64,000 nucleotides of DNA from Leishmania donovani (Eukaryota > Euglenozoa > Kinetoplastea > Trypanosomatida > Trypanosomatidae). This document shows, in pieces, positions 28,962 to 37,178 of this stretch (position 1 is its first letter; every line of letters begins with the position of its first letter). The position numbers were made by a program, and so were the translations under genes. Under the pieces are notes generated by a model. That model ran no database searches and was not told the DNA's origin. It worked only from the letters and a program-made list of their open reading frames with translations. The DNA is taken from the NCBI RefSeq assembly GCF_000227135.1, contig NC_018244.1:76967-140966 (forward strand). The letters run 5' to 3'.

Positions 28962-31058
28962 TTACATCAAGTGAAGTATGTAGATGTTACCGAAGCTGTC
29001 GCCGAAGGCCATCTTCTCGTGGCTGCCGGCGGTAAGACAATACACGGGGGCTTTGCAGAAAGTGCTCGCAACCTCCCGTCCGGTATCGATGTCGATGACG
29101 TACACGAAGCGGTTGTTACAGGCGACCAGCACAAATCGCGTAAAGGAGCCAGGGGCGGCGCTGGACAACGTCCACCCTAGCTTCGGCGCGCGGTGGCTCG
29201 GCTGCAACGTGCCAGCGACTTCGACCGGCGAGAGAGATAGCTTGCAGCTGCCGTCCTCGGCAGACCACACCCGCAAGAGCGACTCATCATTGCTAATAAT
29301 GTGCCGCCCATCGGAGGTGTAGCTACACGACAGGATTATGCCGACGTGCCCAAGCAGATGGAACCGCGTCTTGGCCGTCGTGGCCGACCAAACCCGCAGC
29401 GACCTGTCCGCTGAGGCGCTACACACATAGTTGCCGTCTGGGCTAAACGCGATGGCAATAATGATGCCCTCGTGCTCCGTGTAGTTCATCCACTCTCGTC
29501 CCCGCTTCGTGTCCCAGAGACGGCACACGCGATCTTGGCAGCCGCTCACGAGGTGCTTGCTATCCGGGCCAAAGCAGCAGCAGATCACCACCTTGGGATG
29601 CGCGAAGGTTAGGAGGATCTTCGTCGTCGTCACATCCCACAAGATCATCGTCTCATCCTTGCTGGCCGTGGCGAGGTACTTGCCATCCGGTGAGAAGGTC
29701 GCGCTGATGATGGTGTCATGATGGCCCGTGAAGATGCCCACCTCGCTGCCGACGCCGAAGTTGTTCAATGTGATGGAGGCGTCCTCGTTGCTGCAGCTGG
29801 CAAAGTCCGTCTCGGCCGGCGAGAGGGCGATGCACTTGACGCGAGTTGCGTGCCCTAGGAGCGCATTGACCTGAAAGCTGCGCAATGGCCGGTTTGCCCT
29901 CGGCTCCTTTGAGCGGGACTGCGCCAGGAAGTGAGCCACCGTGTTCGGCGCCTTGGCTGTCGTGTTCGTCACCGTTATGTGCTTCAAGCCTTGCTTGGGT
30001 GTCTCCAAAACCGTATCCCGCGCCAAAGTCGCCGCGGCCTCGACAGTGGCCGGGCTCAAGGGCATGAAGTCTACCTCGTCCACGCACACGTCGAAGTCGT
30101 TGAAGGAGAAGAACTTCTTTAAAGTCCTGCTCGTCCCACTGTCGCTGCTCGGCTCTATGTTGGCAGGCTGAGGTTTGCGACCAGCCAGGCGCCACTGCTT
30201 GGCGCGCGCCTCCACCTTTGAGATGACGATGTCGTCGTAAACGAAGAGATCCTCTTCGATGCTCAGTGAGACCTGCTGATACTTCGCCTCCAGGGCCTCA
30301 GCTTTCCGGAGGAAAGCGCTCATGGTGCCGCCACAGTTTGGCGAATGGCAGTCCTGCAGGCTGTGGGTCGGTGTGCTCTCGGTGCTGAGGGTGGCGGAAA
30401 TGTCGGAGAGCAAAGACTCGCGTGTGGCATGCATATCGGCGAAACCCGTCGAGGGCATCTTCAGATGCTGCGGATCTAGCGGCTGCCGCGCGAGCTGCAT
30501 GTCGTGAGGAGCCGCCGACACTGACACAATGGAAGACGACCTCAAGCGCCTTGAAGGGTATCCGGCTCCCCTCGGGGACCTCATCGCTGCAGACGGCGAA
30601 GCGTCAGCAGCCGAGCTTGTGGCGAGCTGCGGAAGCAGACTCAGTGGCGCATCTTCCCGACTAGACGCTGCATTGCTTGAGTACACCGACGACATCGGGG
30701 CGAATGGGTTGGCGGCGTCAGCCGCATTCGAGATCAGAGCCGCTTTCACAGACTCGGGAGAACTGCGGTGCAGCCGCCATGTTTTTCCTCTCTTGAACTC
30801 TGGCATGCAACCCCCTTCATTGGGGCTCGGCCTATCGGGCTTGTCCGTGTCGACAGCATTCTCTGGTCTGTCATCATGGGCTGTTGTTCTCGTCCTCTTC
30901 GGTGGCCGATTCGACTCCTTGCTGCTGTCGGTGCCGCCCTCAGGCGTGATTCCTGACTCTTCGAGGAGGCCGTTGTAACCTTTCGCCTTTTGGGAGCCGA
31001 CGATAGACGTCAGCGATGTGGGCCGATCCACGACGGAGCTGCTAAGCAGGCACCCCAT
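28962..31058 (-). CDS. WD40-repeat protein with N-terminal MGC acylation signal, 698 aa
   Basis: The first ATG, at 31058, gives 'MGCLLSSSVV': Gly2 plus Cys3 with Ser6 is a classic dual N-myristoylation/palmitoylation signal. Residues about 10-250 are polar and low in complexity; about 255-330 hold a short ordered region (LRKAEALEAKYQQVSLSIEE) that could be a coil. A WD40 propeller fills about residues 395-698. Blades are marked by 'LLGHATRVKCIALSP', 'GHHDTIISATFSPDGKYLA' with 'ASKDETMILWD', 'SGCQDRVCRLWD', 'HEGIIIAIAFSPDGNYV' with 'ASADRSLRVWS', and 'LLGHVGIILSCSYTSDG'. The last blades are divergent and the chain ends inside the propeller. Such proteins are scaffolds; the acylation signal predicts a place on the plasma or flagellar membrane. 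The specific partner is unknown. A T31 tract on the coding strand lies about 330 nt upstream. Confidence 0.92.
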   Translation of the reverse strand: MGCLLSSSVVDRPTSLTSIVGSQKAKGYNGLLEESGITPEGGTDSSKESNRPPKRTRTTAHDDRPENAVDTDKPDRPSPNEGGCMPEFKRGKTWRLHRSSPESVKAALISNAADAANPFAPMSSVYSSNAASSREDAPLSLLPQLATSSAADASPSAAMRSPRGAGYPSRRLRSSSIVSVSAAPHDMQLARQPLDPQHLKMPSTGFADMHATRESLLSDISATLSTESTPTHSLQDCHSPNCGGTMSAFLRKAEALEAKYQQVSLSIEEDLFVYDDIVISKVEARAKQWRLAGRKPQPANIEPSSDSGTSRTLKKFFSFNDFDVCVDEVDFMPLSPATVEAAATLARDTVLETPKQGLKHITVTNTTAKAPNTVAHFLAQSRSKEPRANRPLRSFQVNALLGHATRVKCIALSPAETDFASCSNEDASITLNNFGVGSEVGIFTGHHDTIISATFSPDGKYLATASKDETMILWDVTTTKILLTFAHPKVVICCCFGPDSKHLVSGCQDRVCRLWDTKRGREWMNYTEHEGIIIAIAFSPDGNYVCSASADRSLRVWSATTAKTRFHLLGHVGIILSCSYTSDGRHIISNDESLLRVWSAEDGSCKLSLSPVEVAGTLQPSHRAPKLGWTLSSAAPGSFTRFVLVACNNRFVYVIDIDTGREVASTFCKAPVYCLTAGSHEKMAFGDSFGNIYILHLM

Positions 31059-31382
31059 CTGCCGCAACTACCTGTCAGAGTGATAAGGGTGGGGCGCTGA
31101 GGGGATTAAGGTTATGAAGGGTCACGAACAAGGGAAGAAGGGCGGTAAGAACGAGGAAGGGAGGGGAGGACGGAGTGAAGCCGAGATGTCACCTTGAGTG
31201 CACACGCCTGCGCGCGTGCATGGAGGGGAGGGGGGAAGGAAGGGGTCACAGATGCGCCGAAATTGATGAAGGCAGGGAGAGGGAGGAAGCAGTGAGATGG
31301 AAAAGGATGGGAGAGCCTGCAGTGGTAGTGGGGTGGGGCGAGAGGAAAGACAGCCAGCAAAAAAAATGCAATGCCAGGCCAG

Positions 31383-31384
<2 letters not shown>

Positions 31385-31415
<31 letters not shown>
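31385..31415 (-). promoter_or_regulatory. A31 homopolymer: candidate polypyrimidine tract for the WD40 gene
   Basis: Thirty-one consecutive A on the plus strand are T31 on the transcribed strand, about 330 nt upstream of the ATG at 31058. The first AG downstream on that strand is near 31318-31317. It may direct both trans-splicing of the WD40 mRNA and polyadenylation of the preceding one; inference. Confidence 0.5.
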
Positions 31416-31417
<2 letters not shown>

Positions 31418-31706
31418 GTTTGCTTTGTTTGCTTGCCTGCAGTCCCTCTCTCCCTCCCTGTCCGCCTGTGTGAGCCTGCCCGCGCCTGTGTCTGTGCCTG
31501 TGTCTGCGTCTGCGTATGTATATGTGTGTGTGTGTGTGCGTGCGTGAAGCGGCGTACGCGTCGCACATGGCAGCGGACACAAAACAGCCGGGCCCACAAT
31601 ATATACATATATATGCCGAATAAGAGCAAGCGTGTGGATATGCTCTGCCTGTGCGCGGAGGTGTGCGTCCTCTCGGTGGCGATGCGCTGAATGCAAGGGA
31701 ATGCCT

Positions 31707-32436
31707 CTGTTCCCTCGCCACCGTGAGGAGAAGAAGAAAGCGGGAGAGAGACGGCGAAAGGGAAGGAGTTGCAACGCGGCCACGTGCGAGCCGGCACATC
31801 CGTCTCCATCGATCCAGCCCCCGGCGTGTGTGTGTGCGGTCGGGCCGCCTACACCGAGGCCATGCCGGCAGGAGTCGAGCGCGTCTGTCAGACAAGAGCA
31901 CAGGCACGCGCATACGCCTGTGCGTGCGCACCGGCGAGAGTGCGGTGCAACACGTCCTTCCAGCGTACGGTGCCACCGGGTGGGGGCATGCAGGGGNNNN
32001 NNNNNNNNNNNNNNNNNNNNNNNNNNNNNNNNNNNNNNNNNNNNNNNNNNNNNNNNNNNNNNNNNNNNNNNNNNNNNNNNNNNNNNNNNNNNNNNGACAA
32101 GGGGCCGTGCGGTCACTGTCGCCCGTCCGCGGCCCATACGGCAGCAGGAAGGCGCACTCACAGGCAGAGCAAAAAACGCGCCGCCACTGGGCAGCGAGGG
32201 GGGCAGGCCACATCGTCCCCCCGACCTCGTCGCACCGCCGTGTCGCGAGGAATGCGTGCGGACGTGAATGAATGGCGTACACAGAGGAAGGAATAAGTAT
32301 GGTGCCCGCAGGGACTCGTGCCCACTCGCTTGCCGGCGCAGAGCAGGAAATCAGGAGCGAGGGTGCCGAGAGTCAGCGAGCGAGCGAGAGTTGGTCGCCA
32401 GCACGCCCTCTCCAAGGCGCGCCGTCAGCATCACCA
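31707..32436. repeat. Dispersed repeat family A, copy 3 (left half, N gap, right half)
   Basis: 31707-31996 matches 9602-9892; 32096-32436 matches 1-334 and, from 32139, copy 2. Differences are a handful of single bases, for example 'gaatggcgta' for 'gaatggagta' and 'cccgcaggg' for 'cccgcgggg'. It carries the same hairpin (31898-31923). It lies about 1.0-1.7 kb downstream of the RCC1-like stop. Confidence 0.88.
31997..32095. other. Assembly gap (99 N) inside repeat A
   Basis: Opens at the same G-run as the gap in copy 2 (9893). The right flank begins 'gacaaggggccgtgc', about 45 bases earlier in the element than copy 2's right flank. The window itself also begins at nearly this point of copy 1. 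Confidence 0.9.
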
Positions 32437-32890
32437 GAAGAGGTGGAGAGGAATGCGCTGGAGAGCGAAAGCCAGCTTTCAAGCACCTGAAGCCGCCGAG
32501 TGGTAGCATCCCTTCCATGCGCACATCTGAGCCACGGCACACGCACAAAATCTGTGGAGGAAAACGTACCAAGTGCCAGCGCACCGCGTGTGTGCTACGC
32601 GCGTTACGCAGGAGCCGAAAGAAACGGAGATGGGCAGAGCGAAGCGGGCAGAAAGGAGAGACAGCGGTGTGGTGAGACGGCATCAATGGTGAGTTCGGGC
32701 GCGAGGAGAGGCGCAGAGGCGTGAAAGCATGAGAGAGGCTCGCGCAACGCTGAGGGTGGCGGAGGAGACGGGAAAGCACAAGAGAAAAAAGGGAGGGAGG
32801 CGGGCCCGCGTGGAAGCAGGCGGTCAAAGTCCGTGTCTCTGCAGCTTATAAAGGGAAGAGGGATGCACCACCGGAACGAAGAGGACAAGC

Positions 32891-32936
32891 GCGCCGAGGT
32901 CGCGTTTGCGTGCGCGCCGAGGTCGCGTTTGCGTGC
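32891..32936. repeat. 23-bp tandem duplication
   Basis: 32891-32913 is repeated exactly at 32914-32936, followed by a partial third unit (gcgccga). It lies in non-coding spacer between the RCC1-like gene and the WD40 gene. Confidence 0.9.
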
Positions 32937-33395
32937 GCGCCGAAGTGCCCTCTCCCACAGCAAGCACATTCCCAAGCATGTGCCCACACGCGTACCAAGC
33001 GCATCTGCGTCGTTTATGTCGGAAAGAACTATGTATAGACGTACTCTCGCGGGTGTTCTCCTTCATGTGTTGTTCGCATGGAGCGCTTCATCTGCAGACG
33101 TAGAGCGGGAAGAAGGGCTCCTCTCAGCGCGGCTGTCGCTGGTACTCTGCTGATGAGCTGCGGTGGTAGTCTACCTTACTCCCCTCCCTTGTGGGCATCA
33201 ACCTCTCCCCCACACGGCATCGGCCAGTGCACCAGCAGTGTCCTGATGTCATCAGTCGACAACGAGATATGCACCAACGTACACGCACGCGAGCACCAGC
33301 AACAGCCTGGAAAACACGAAGACAGTGAAAGGCAGACACACACACACAGTCGCATCCACATAGGTCCGTCGAAGTTCGGGCGGCTCCTTTCCTAC

Positions 33396-36300
33396 TCAAA
33401 CGGCATCAGCGGAGCCGGCAAGTCGACCGTTGTCGCCGTTACCGCGGCTCATCTCCAAGTACGCGCCCTCTTCCCTACCCGTGAGGGGGCTCGCCAAGCG
33501 ATGGTGCTGCTGCGAAGAAGCAGCACCTGTGAAAGGCGTCGTTACGCGGTCGCTGCTCCATGACGTCGGGTGCATTGTACGGGTCCTAGTGAGCGGCATG
33601 ATGCGGCCGCCGACGCTGTCCGTGCTGCTCTCGACCGGGGCATCCGTCCACGGGTCACGGTACGCGGAGGGTGGCCGCTGCGATGCCGGTGTTGGGGGCA
33701 TGAACGATCTGGCCCAGCTGATATTAGTGCCGCCGCTGCTACAGCCTCTTGATCCCCACGTGAATGCCGAGTGGCTCACGTGGCTCTCCGCTGCCGATGC
33801 TGCTTGGGGTGGCAGCAGTGGAGGTGGGTAAGGGGGGTAGCTCGGCCGGTGCTCCCAGCCGCGTGTCGCAGTAGGCAGCGTTTCGCCGAATCCGTCAGCG
33901 ACCCGCAGTGCATCGGCACAGAGCTCTTCGACGTAGGCGAAGGTGTGATGCAGCCCGCTCACGACCCCTCGCACATCAACATTTTGCAGGCCGGGCACGA
34001 GCTGATAGTGTGGGTGATGATGGCCTCCCGTGCACGGGAGCGGCAAGCGGGTCGGGAACGCAGCAGCAGCACCGCCAGGTGCGAGAGCAGGCTGGTAGCC
34101 GCCGGCAGCACCACCCGTCATATACGGACCGTGGCCCGGAGAGGCAGGCAGAGCGCCTGCGTTCATCGCGGCCACGGACACCCCGATGTGGCTGGAGGAA
34201 ACCGTGCCACGCGTCGCGCCACTCACAGCAGCCGCGGCCACAGCAGAGGCAGTCGAACCGGTTGCGTTTGCCGTCCGGGTTGCCTCGCCGAAGCAGTAGA
34301 CCTGCGCATGGGAGTGGCACCCAGACTCGGCAGCGTCGGCGCGGCAGCATGGCTGCGGGCACCACGGCTGCGGACCCTCCATCACGACGACAGTGTGCTG
34401 CCGGCCGCAGGCGATGCTGCGAGCCACACCGCCGGCCACGTACTCGAGACCCACGACCCGATAAGGCGCGGTGAAGGCGTCGGGGCTGCCAGCCGTGGTG
34501 CCGCACTGCCCACTCGCATTGTCACCCCAGCAGAAGACGGCACCGGCGGCAGTGAGGGCGACGGTGTGGAAGGAGCCGCAGGCCACGTCCACTACCCGGT
34601 GGCCCTCAAGCGCGCCGCGCACCAGCGTCGGCACGTACGCTGGGGCTTTGGAGCCATGCCCGAGCCGGCCTTGATATCCCACACCCCATGTAAAGAGCTC
34701 TCCGTGCTCGTTGATGGCACCACTATGCCACTGTCCGGCGCGAATGCGCACAATGCGCTCCGGCGCAGTCACGGCCGCCCCGCCGGGAGCGACTCGCCGC
34801 CTGCCCTTCACGGTGACCAGCTGCGGCGTCAGCACGACAGCGCGGCGCTCGTTGCTGAGGGACTCGCCCAGAACGTCGCGATAGCGACGCTCCACCTCTT
34901 CCGGCGTGCCGAGGCCGACGCAGTCCACCAGCCCCCAGCTGTACAGAAAGCCATCATCGCTTAGCGCCAGCGCGAAGAAGCTGCCGCAGCTCAGCTGGAT
35001 GATGCGCTTGCCCTCCAGCGTGTCCACCAGCACTGGCGCATCCACCTTCTTCGTCGGCAAGTCGAAGTGGGCGCGTCCGCGGCCGCTTTGGCCGTGGTTG
35101 TTGTTGCCCCAGAAGTAGACATGGTGGCCCTCCACAATGGCCATAGCAAACGCGTACCCGGCCGCCACGTGCACCGCCGGCAGCTGCTCAAACAGCGGAA
35201 TCCGGCGCGGGATAAGCAGCTCCACCGGCACGTCGACACCATCCTGGCCGGTGCCGTTGCCACCGCCCACGCCACCACCTGGGGGGCTGCTGCCACCGCG
35301 CACGGCACAGCCGCTTCCGCCGAGACCCAGCTGACCCCACTCTCCGTTACCAAAAGTGTATATGCTGCCGGTGTCGCTCAAGGCGCAGCTGTAGTTCGCC
35401 CCCAGCGCAATCTCGCACACCCGCACGCCAAACGGCGTCACTTGCGCCATGGTCGGCGTCGGCTCGTCTCGTGTAGCATGGGTTCCCAGCTCCCCGTTGC
35501 CGCCAGAGCCCCAGCTGAACAACATCACGCGCCGTGGCTTCGGTGGACCGCGCAGCAGCCGCACCAGCCCCATCACGTTCAGGTACTCCGCCATCGCCAG
35601 CACCCCGGCCACGCTGAGGTAGTGCGGGATCATGACAGCACCGTGACGCAGGTAGTTCAGGATCGGCAGGAAGTAGTCCGCGTCCAGGTCAAGCAAGATG
35701 GCGTTGGCGCCGTCTGTGTCGAGGGGTATGGCAGAGGCCGTCTGCTGCGGGCTTACCGCCTCGCCGTCGCCCCCCTCGCCAACGCTGGCACCCACTGGCA
35801 GGCTGACTGCTGGCGGCGTGTGAGCTGCCACGTAGTCAGGCCGCGACTCCCGCATCACGGAGAGCAAAGAATGCTGGTGCGACACGCGCTGCAGCGCCGG
35901 CGGTGGTGCTGCCGAGGTCGAGGCAGTGGAGGCGATAGAGTGGTGCAATGGGCGGTGGCATGTGTAAATCTCAGAGAACAAGGAGGAGCGATCGCCGTCC
36001 AGCTGCGCGCTATCATTGTCGTGCTGAGGCGCATGTTGTGGTCCATCCTCAGCGGCCGGTGACACTTCCGCGTCCGACGCTGCCGACGGAGGCAGAGTCT
36101 GCGCGTCGCCGCCACCGCTCTCCGCGGCGCTGTTGCGCAAGCCGTCGGCGTTGCGACCCTCGGCGAGGTTGGCGGTGTGAGTGCGGTTGTCACGTCCTAG
36201 CGGGTCGCATCGAATTCCGCCCTCGGGAGCCTCCTCCCCGGGCGGCGTCGCGTCGGCGACGGCTCCACAGCGCCCCGAGGCCTCCTGTGTTGTCATTGCT

Positions 36301-37178
36301 GCACTGCGGCGTGCACCGCTCTTCTTCCCGGCAGCGATGTCGCCCCGCCCTGGCGGGGGGACAAGGCACGCACACAGCGACGCCAACACGCTGTCAGGAT
36401 CCGCCATGAGTGTGCCGACGGTCGTTGTGATGAGCCGGCCGCCAACATTCAGCAGGACCCACTCCGACGAGGACGCCGTCGTAGCCACGCAGACCGACTC
36501 TGTTGTACGCACCGGCTGGAAGTAAAAAGAGCGCGGGAGAGCTGCAGACGGTGCTGATAGGCGCTCCTCTGCCGCTGTGTGTGACCGGCGAGGCAGCGGT
36601 GAGGCGCACGATCGCCCAGACGCGGCGGTGCCGGTAGCGGCTGCAGCAATGTCACCGTCTGAGCGAGGCGATGGCGAGGCCGGAGCCGGACGAGCATGGC
36701 GACTCGCTACAGCAGCCGTTGACGTGCTGTCACAAGCTTGTGTTGGTGACCGCGTTGTGGCCGTCTGTTGCTGCCTTTGGTCGTGCGGCTGCAGAGGCCA
36801 ACCAGTCGACGAGGTCTCTGGCTGCCGCAACCAGCGAGCAGGCAGCTGCGGAGGTGGTGAGGATGCAGTGGCCGCAAACCTGTAGAAGCCCCCGCTCGAC
36901 GTAGTATGGCGCATGGCCGAGCAACTCGCTGGTGAAGGCACTCCAGTCAAGGCAGGGGCACCCTCCACCGTCGCGGCTGTCGTAAAAGTTGATTCTGGAA
37001 ACGGCGACGACGCCGCTGGGCTGACGGTATCGTGGTAGTCAGCGCTGTCCACGTGTACCACACCGCTCTGGCCGCTTCCACTAGTGCTGCTTCTGCTCCT
37101 CGCGCTACTGCTTTGGCTGCTGCTTGTGCTGCCACCAAAGTCAAGGCGACTGATGGGGCTCGTTCCCACGGATGTCAT
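33396..37178 (-). CDS. BTB (T1-type) and RCC1-repeat protein, 1260 aa
   Basis: The frame opens at 37202 with GTG; ATG 37178 gives MTSVGTSP. Residues 1-235 are disordered. A KCTD/T1-type BTB begins at about 239 (EWVLLNVGGRLITTTVGTL), is interrupted by a low-complexity insertion of about 220 residues, and resumes at about 492 (AILLDLDADYFLPILNYLRHG through 'EYLNVMGLVRLL'). RCC1 repeats follow from about 552: 'FSWGSGGNGELG', 'IYTFGNGEWGQLGLGG', 'YFWGNNNHGQSGRG', 'FTWGVGYQGRLGHG' and 'FCWGDNASGQCG', with the SCG/HT blade motifs 'LGANYSCALSDTG' and 'CGSFHTVALT'. The last blade is loose and the C-terminus (about 1120-1260) is Ser/Pro-rich. RCC1 propellers bind proteins or chromatin; T1-type BTB folds oligomerise or recruit cullin-3. 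Function here is unknown. Confidence 0.92.
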   Translation of the reverse strand: MTSVGTSPISRLDFGGSTSSSQSSSARSRSSTSGSGQSGVVHVDSADYHDTVSPAASSPFPESTFTTAATVEGAPALTGVPSPASCSAMRHTTSSGGFYRFAATASSPPPQLPARWLRQPETSSTGWPLQPHDQRQQQTATTRSPTQACDSTSTAAVASRHARPAPASPSPRSDGDIAAAATGTAASGRSCASPLPRRSHTAAEERLSAPSAALPRSFYFQPVRTTESVCVATTASSSEWVLLNVGGRLITTTVGTLMADPDSVLASLCACLVPPPGRGDIAAGKKSGARRSAAMTTQEASGRCGAVADATPPGEEAPEGGIRCDPLGRDNRTHTANLAEGRNADGLRNSAAESGGGDAQTLPPSAASDAEVSPAAEDGPQHAPQHDNDSAQLDGDRSSLFSEIYTCHRPLHHSIASTASTSAAPPPALQRVSHQHSLLSVMRESRPDYVAAHTPPAVSLPVGASVGEGGDGEAVSPQQTASAIPLDTDGANAILLDLDADYFLPILNYLRHGAVMIPHYLSVAGVLAMAEYLNVMGLVRLLRGPPKPRRVMLFSWGSGGNGELGTHATRDEPTPTMAQVTPFGVRVCEIALGANYSCALSDTGSIYTFGNGEWGQLGLGGSGCAVRGGSSPPGGGVGGGNGTGQDGVDVPVELLIPRRIPLFEQLPAVHVAAGYAFAMAIVEGHHVYFWGNNNHGQSGRGRAHFDLPTKKVDAPVLVDTLEGKRIIQLSCGSFFALALSDDGFLYSWGLVDCVGLGTPEEVERRYRDVLGESLSNERRAVVLTPQLVTVKGRRRVAPGGAAVTAPERIVRIRAGQWHSGAINEHGELFTWGVGYQGRLGHGSKAPAYVPTLVRGALEGHRVVDVACGSFHTVALTAAGAVFCWGDNASGQCGTTAGSPDAFTAPYRVVGLEYVAGGVARSIACGRQHTVVVMEGPQPWCPQPCCRADAAESGCHSHAQVYCFGEATRTANATGSTASAVAAAAVSGATRGTVSSSHIGVSVAAMNAGALPASPGHGPYMTGGAAGGYQPALAPGGAAAAFPTRLPLPCTGGHHHPHYQLVPGLQNVDVRGVVSGLHHTFAYVEELCADALRVADGFGETLPTATRGWEHRPSYPPYPPPLLPPQAASAAESHVSHSAFTWGSRGCSSGGTNISWARSFMPPTPASQRPPSAYRDPWTDAPVESSTDSVGGRIMPLTRTRTMHPTSWSSDRVTTPFTGAASSQQHHRLASPLTGREEGAYLEMSRGNGDNGRLAGSADAV

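Larger units (their letters stand above)
31059..33395. other. Intergenic region: RCC1-like 3' UTR, repeat A, A31 tract
   Basis: Holds an A31 homopolymer (31385-31415), GT-rich DNA (31495-31545), family A copy 3 (31707-32436) with an N gap, and a 23-bp tandem duplication (32891-32936). The frame 32833-33153 and others nearby have no recognisable domains. No gene is called. Confidence 0.72.
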
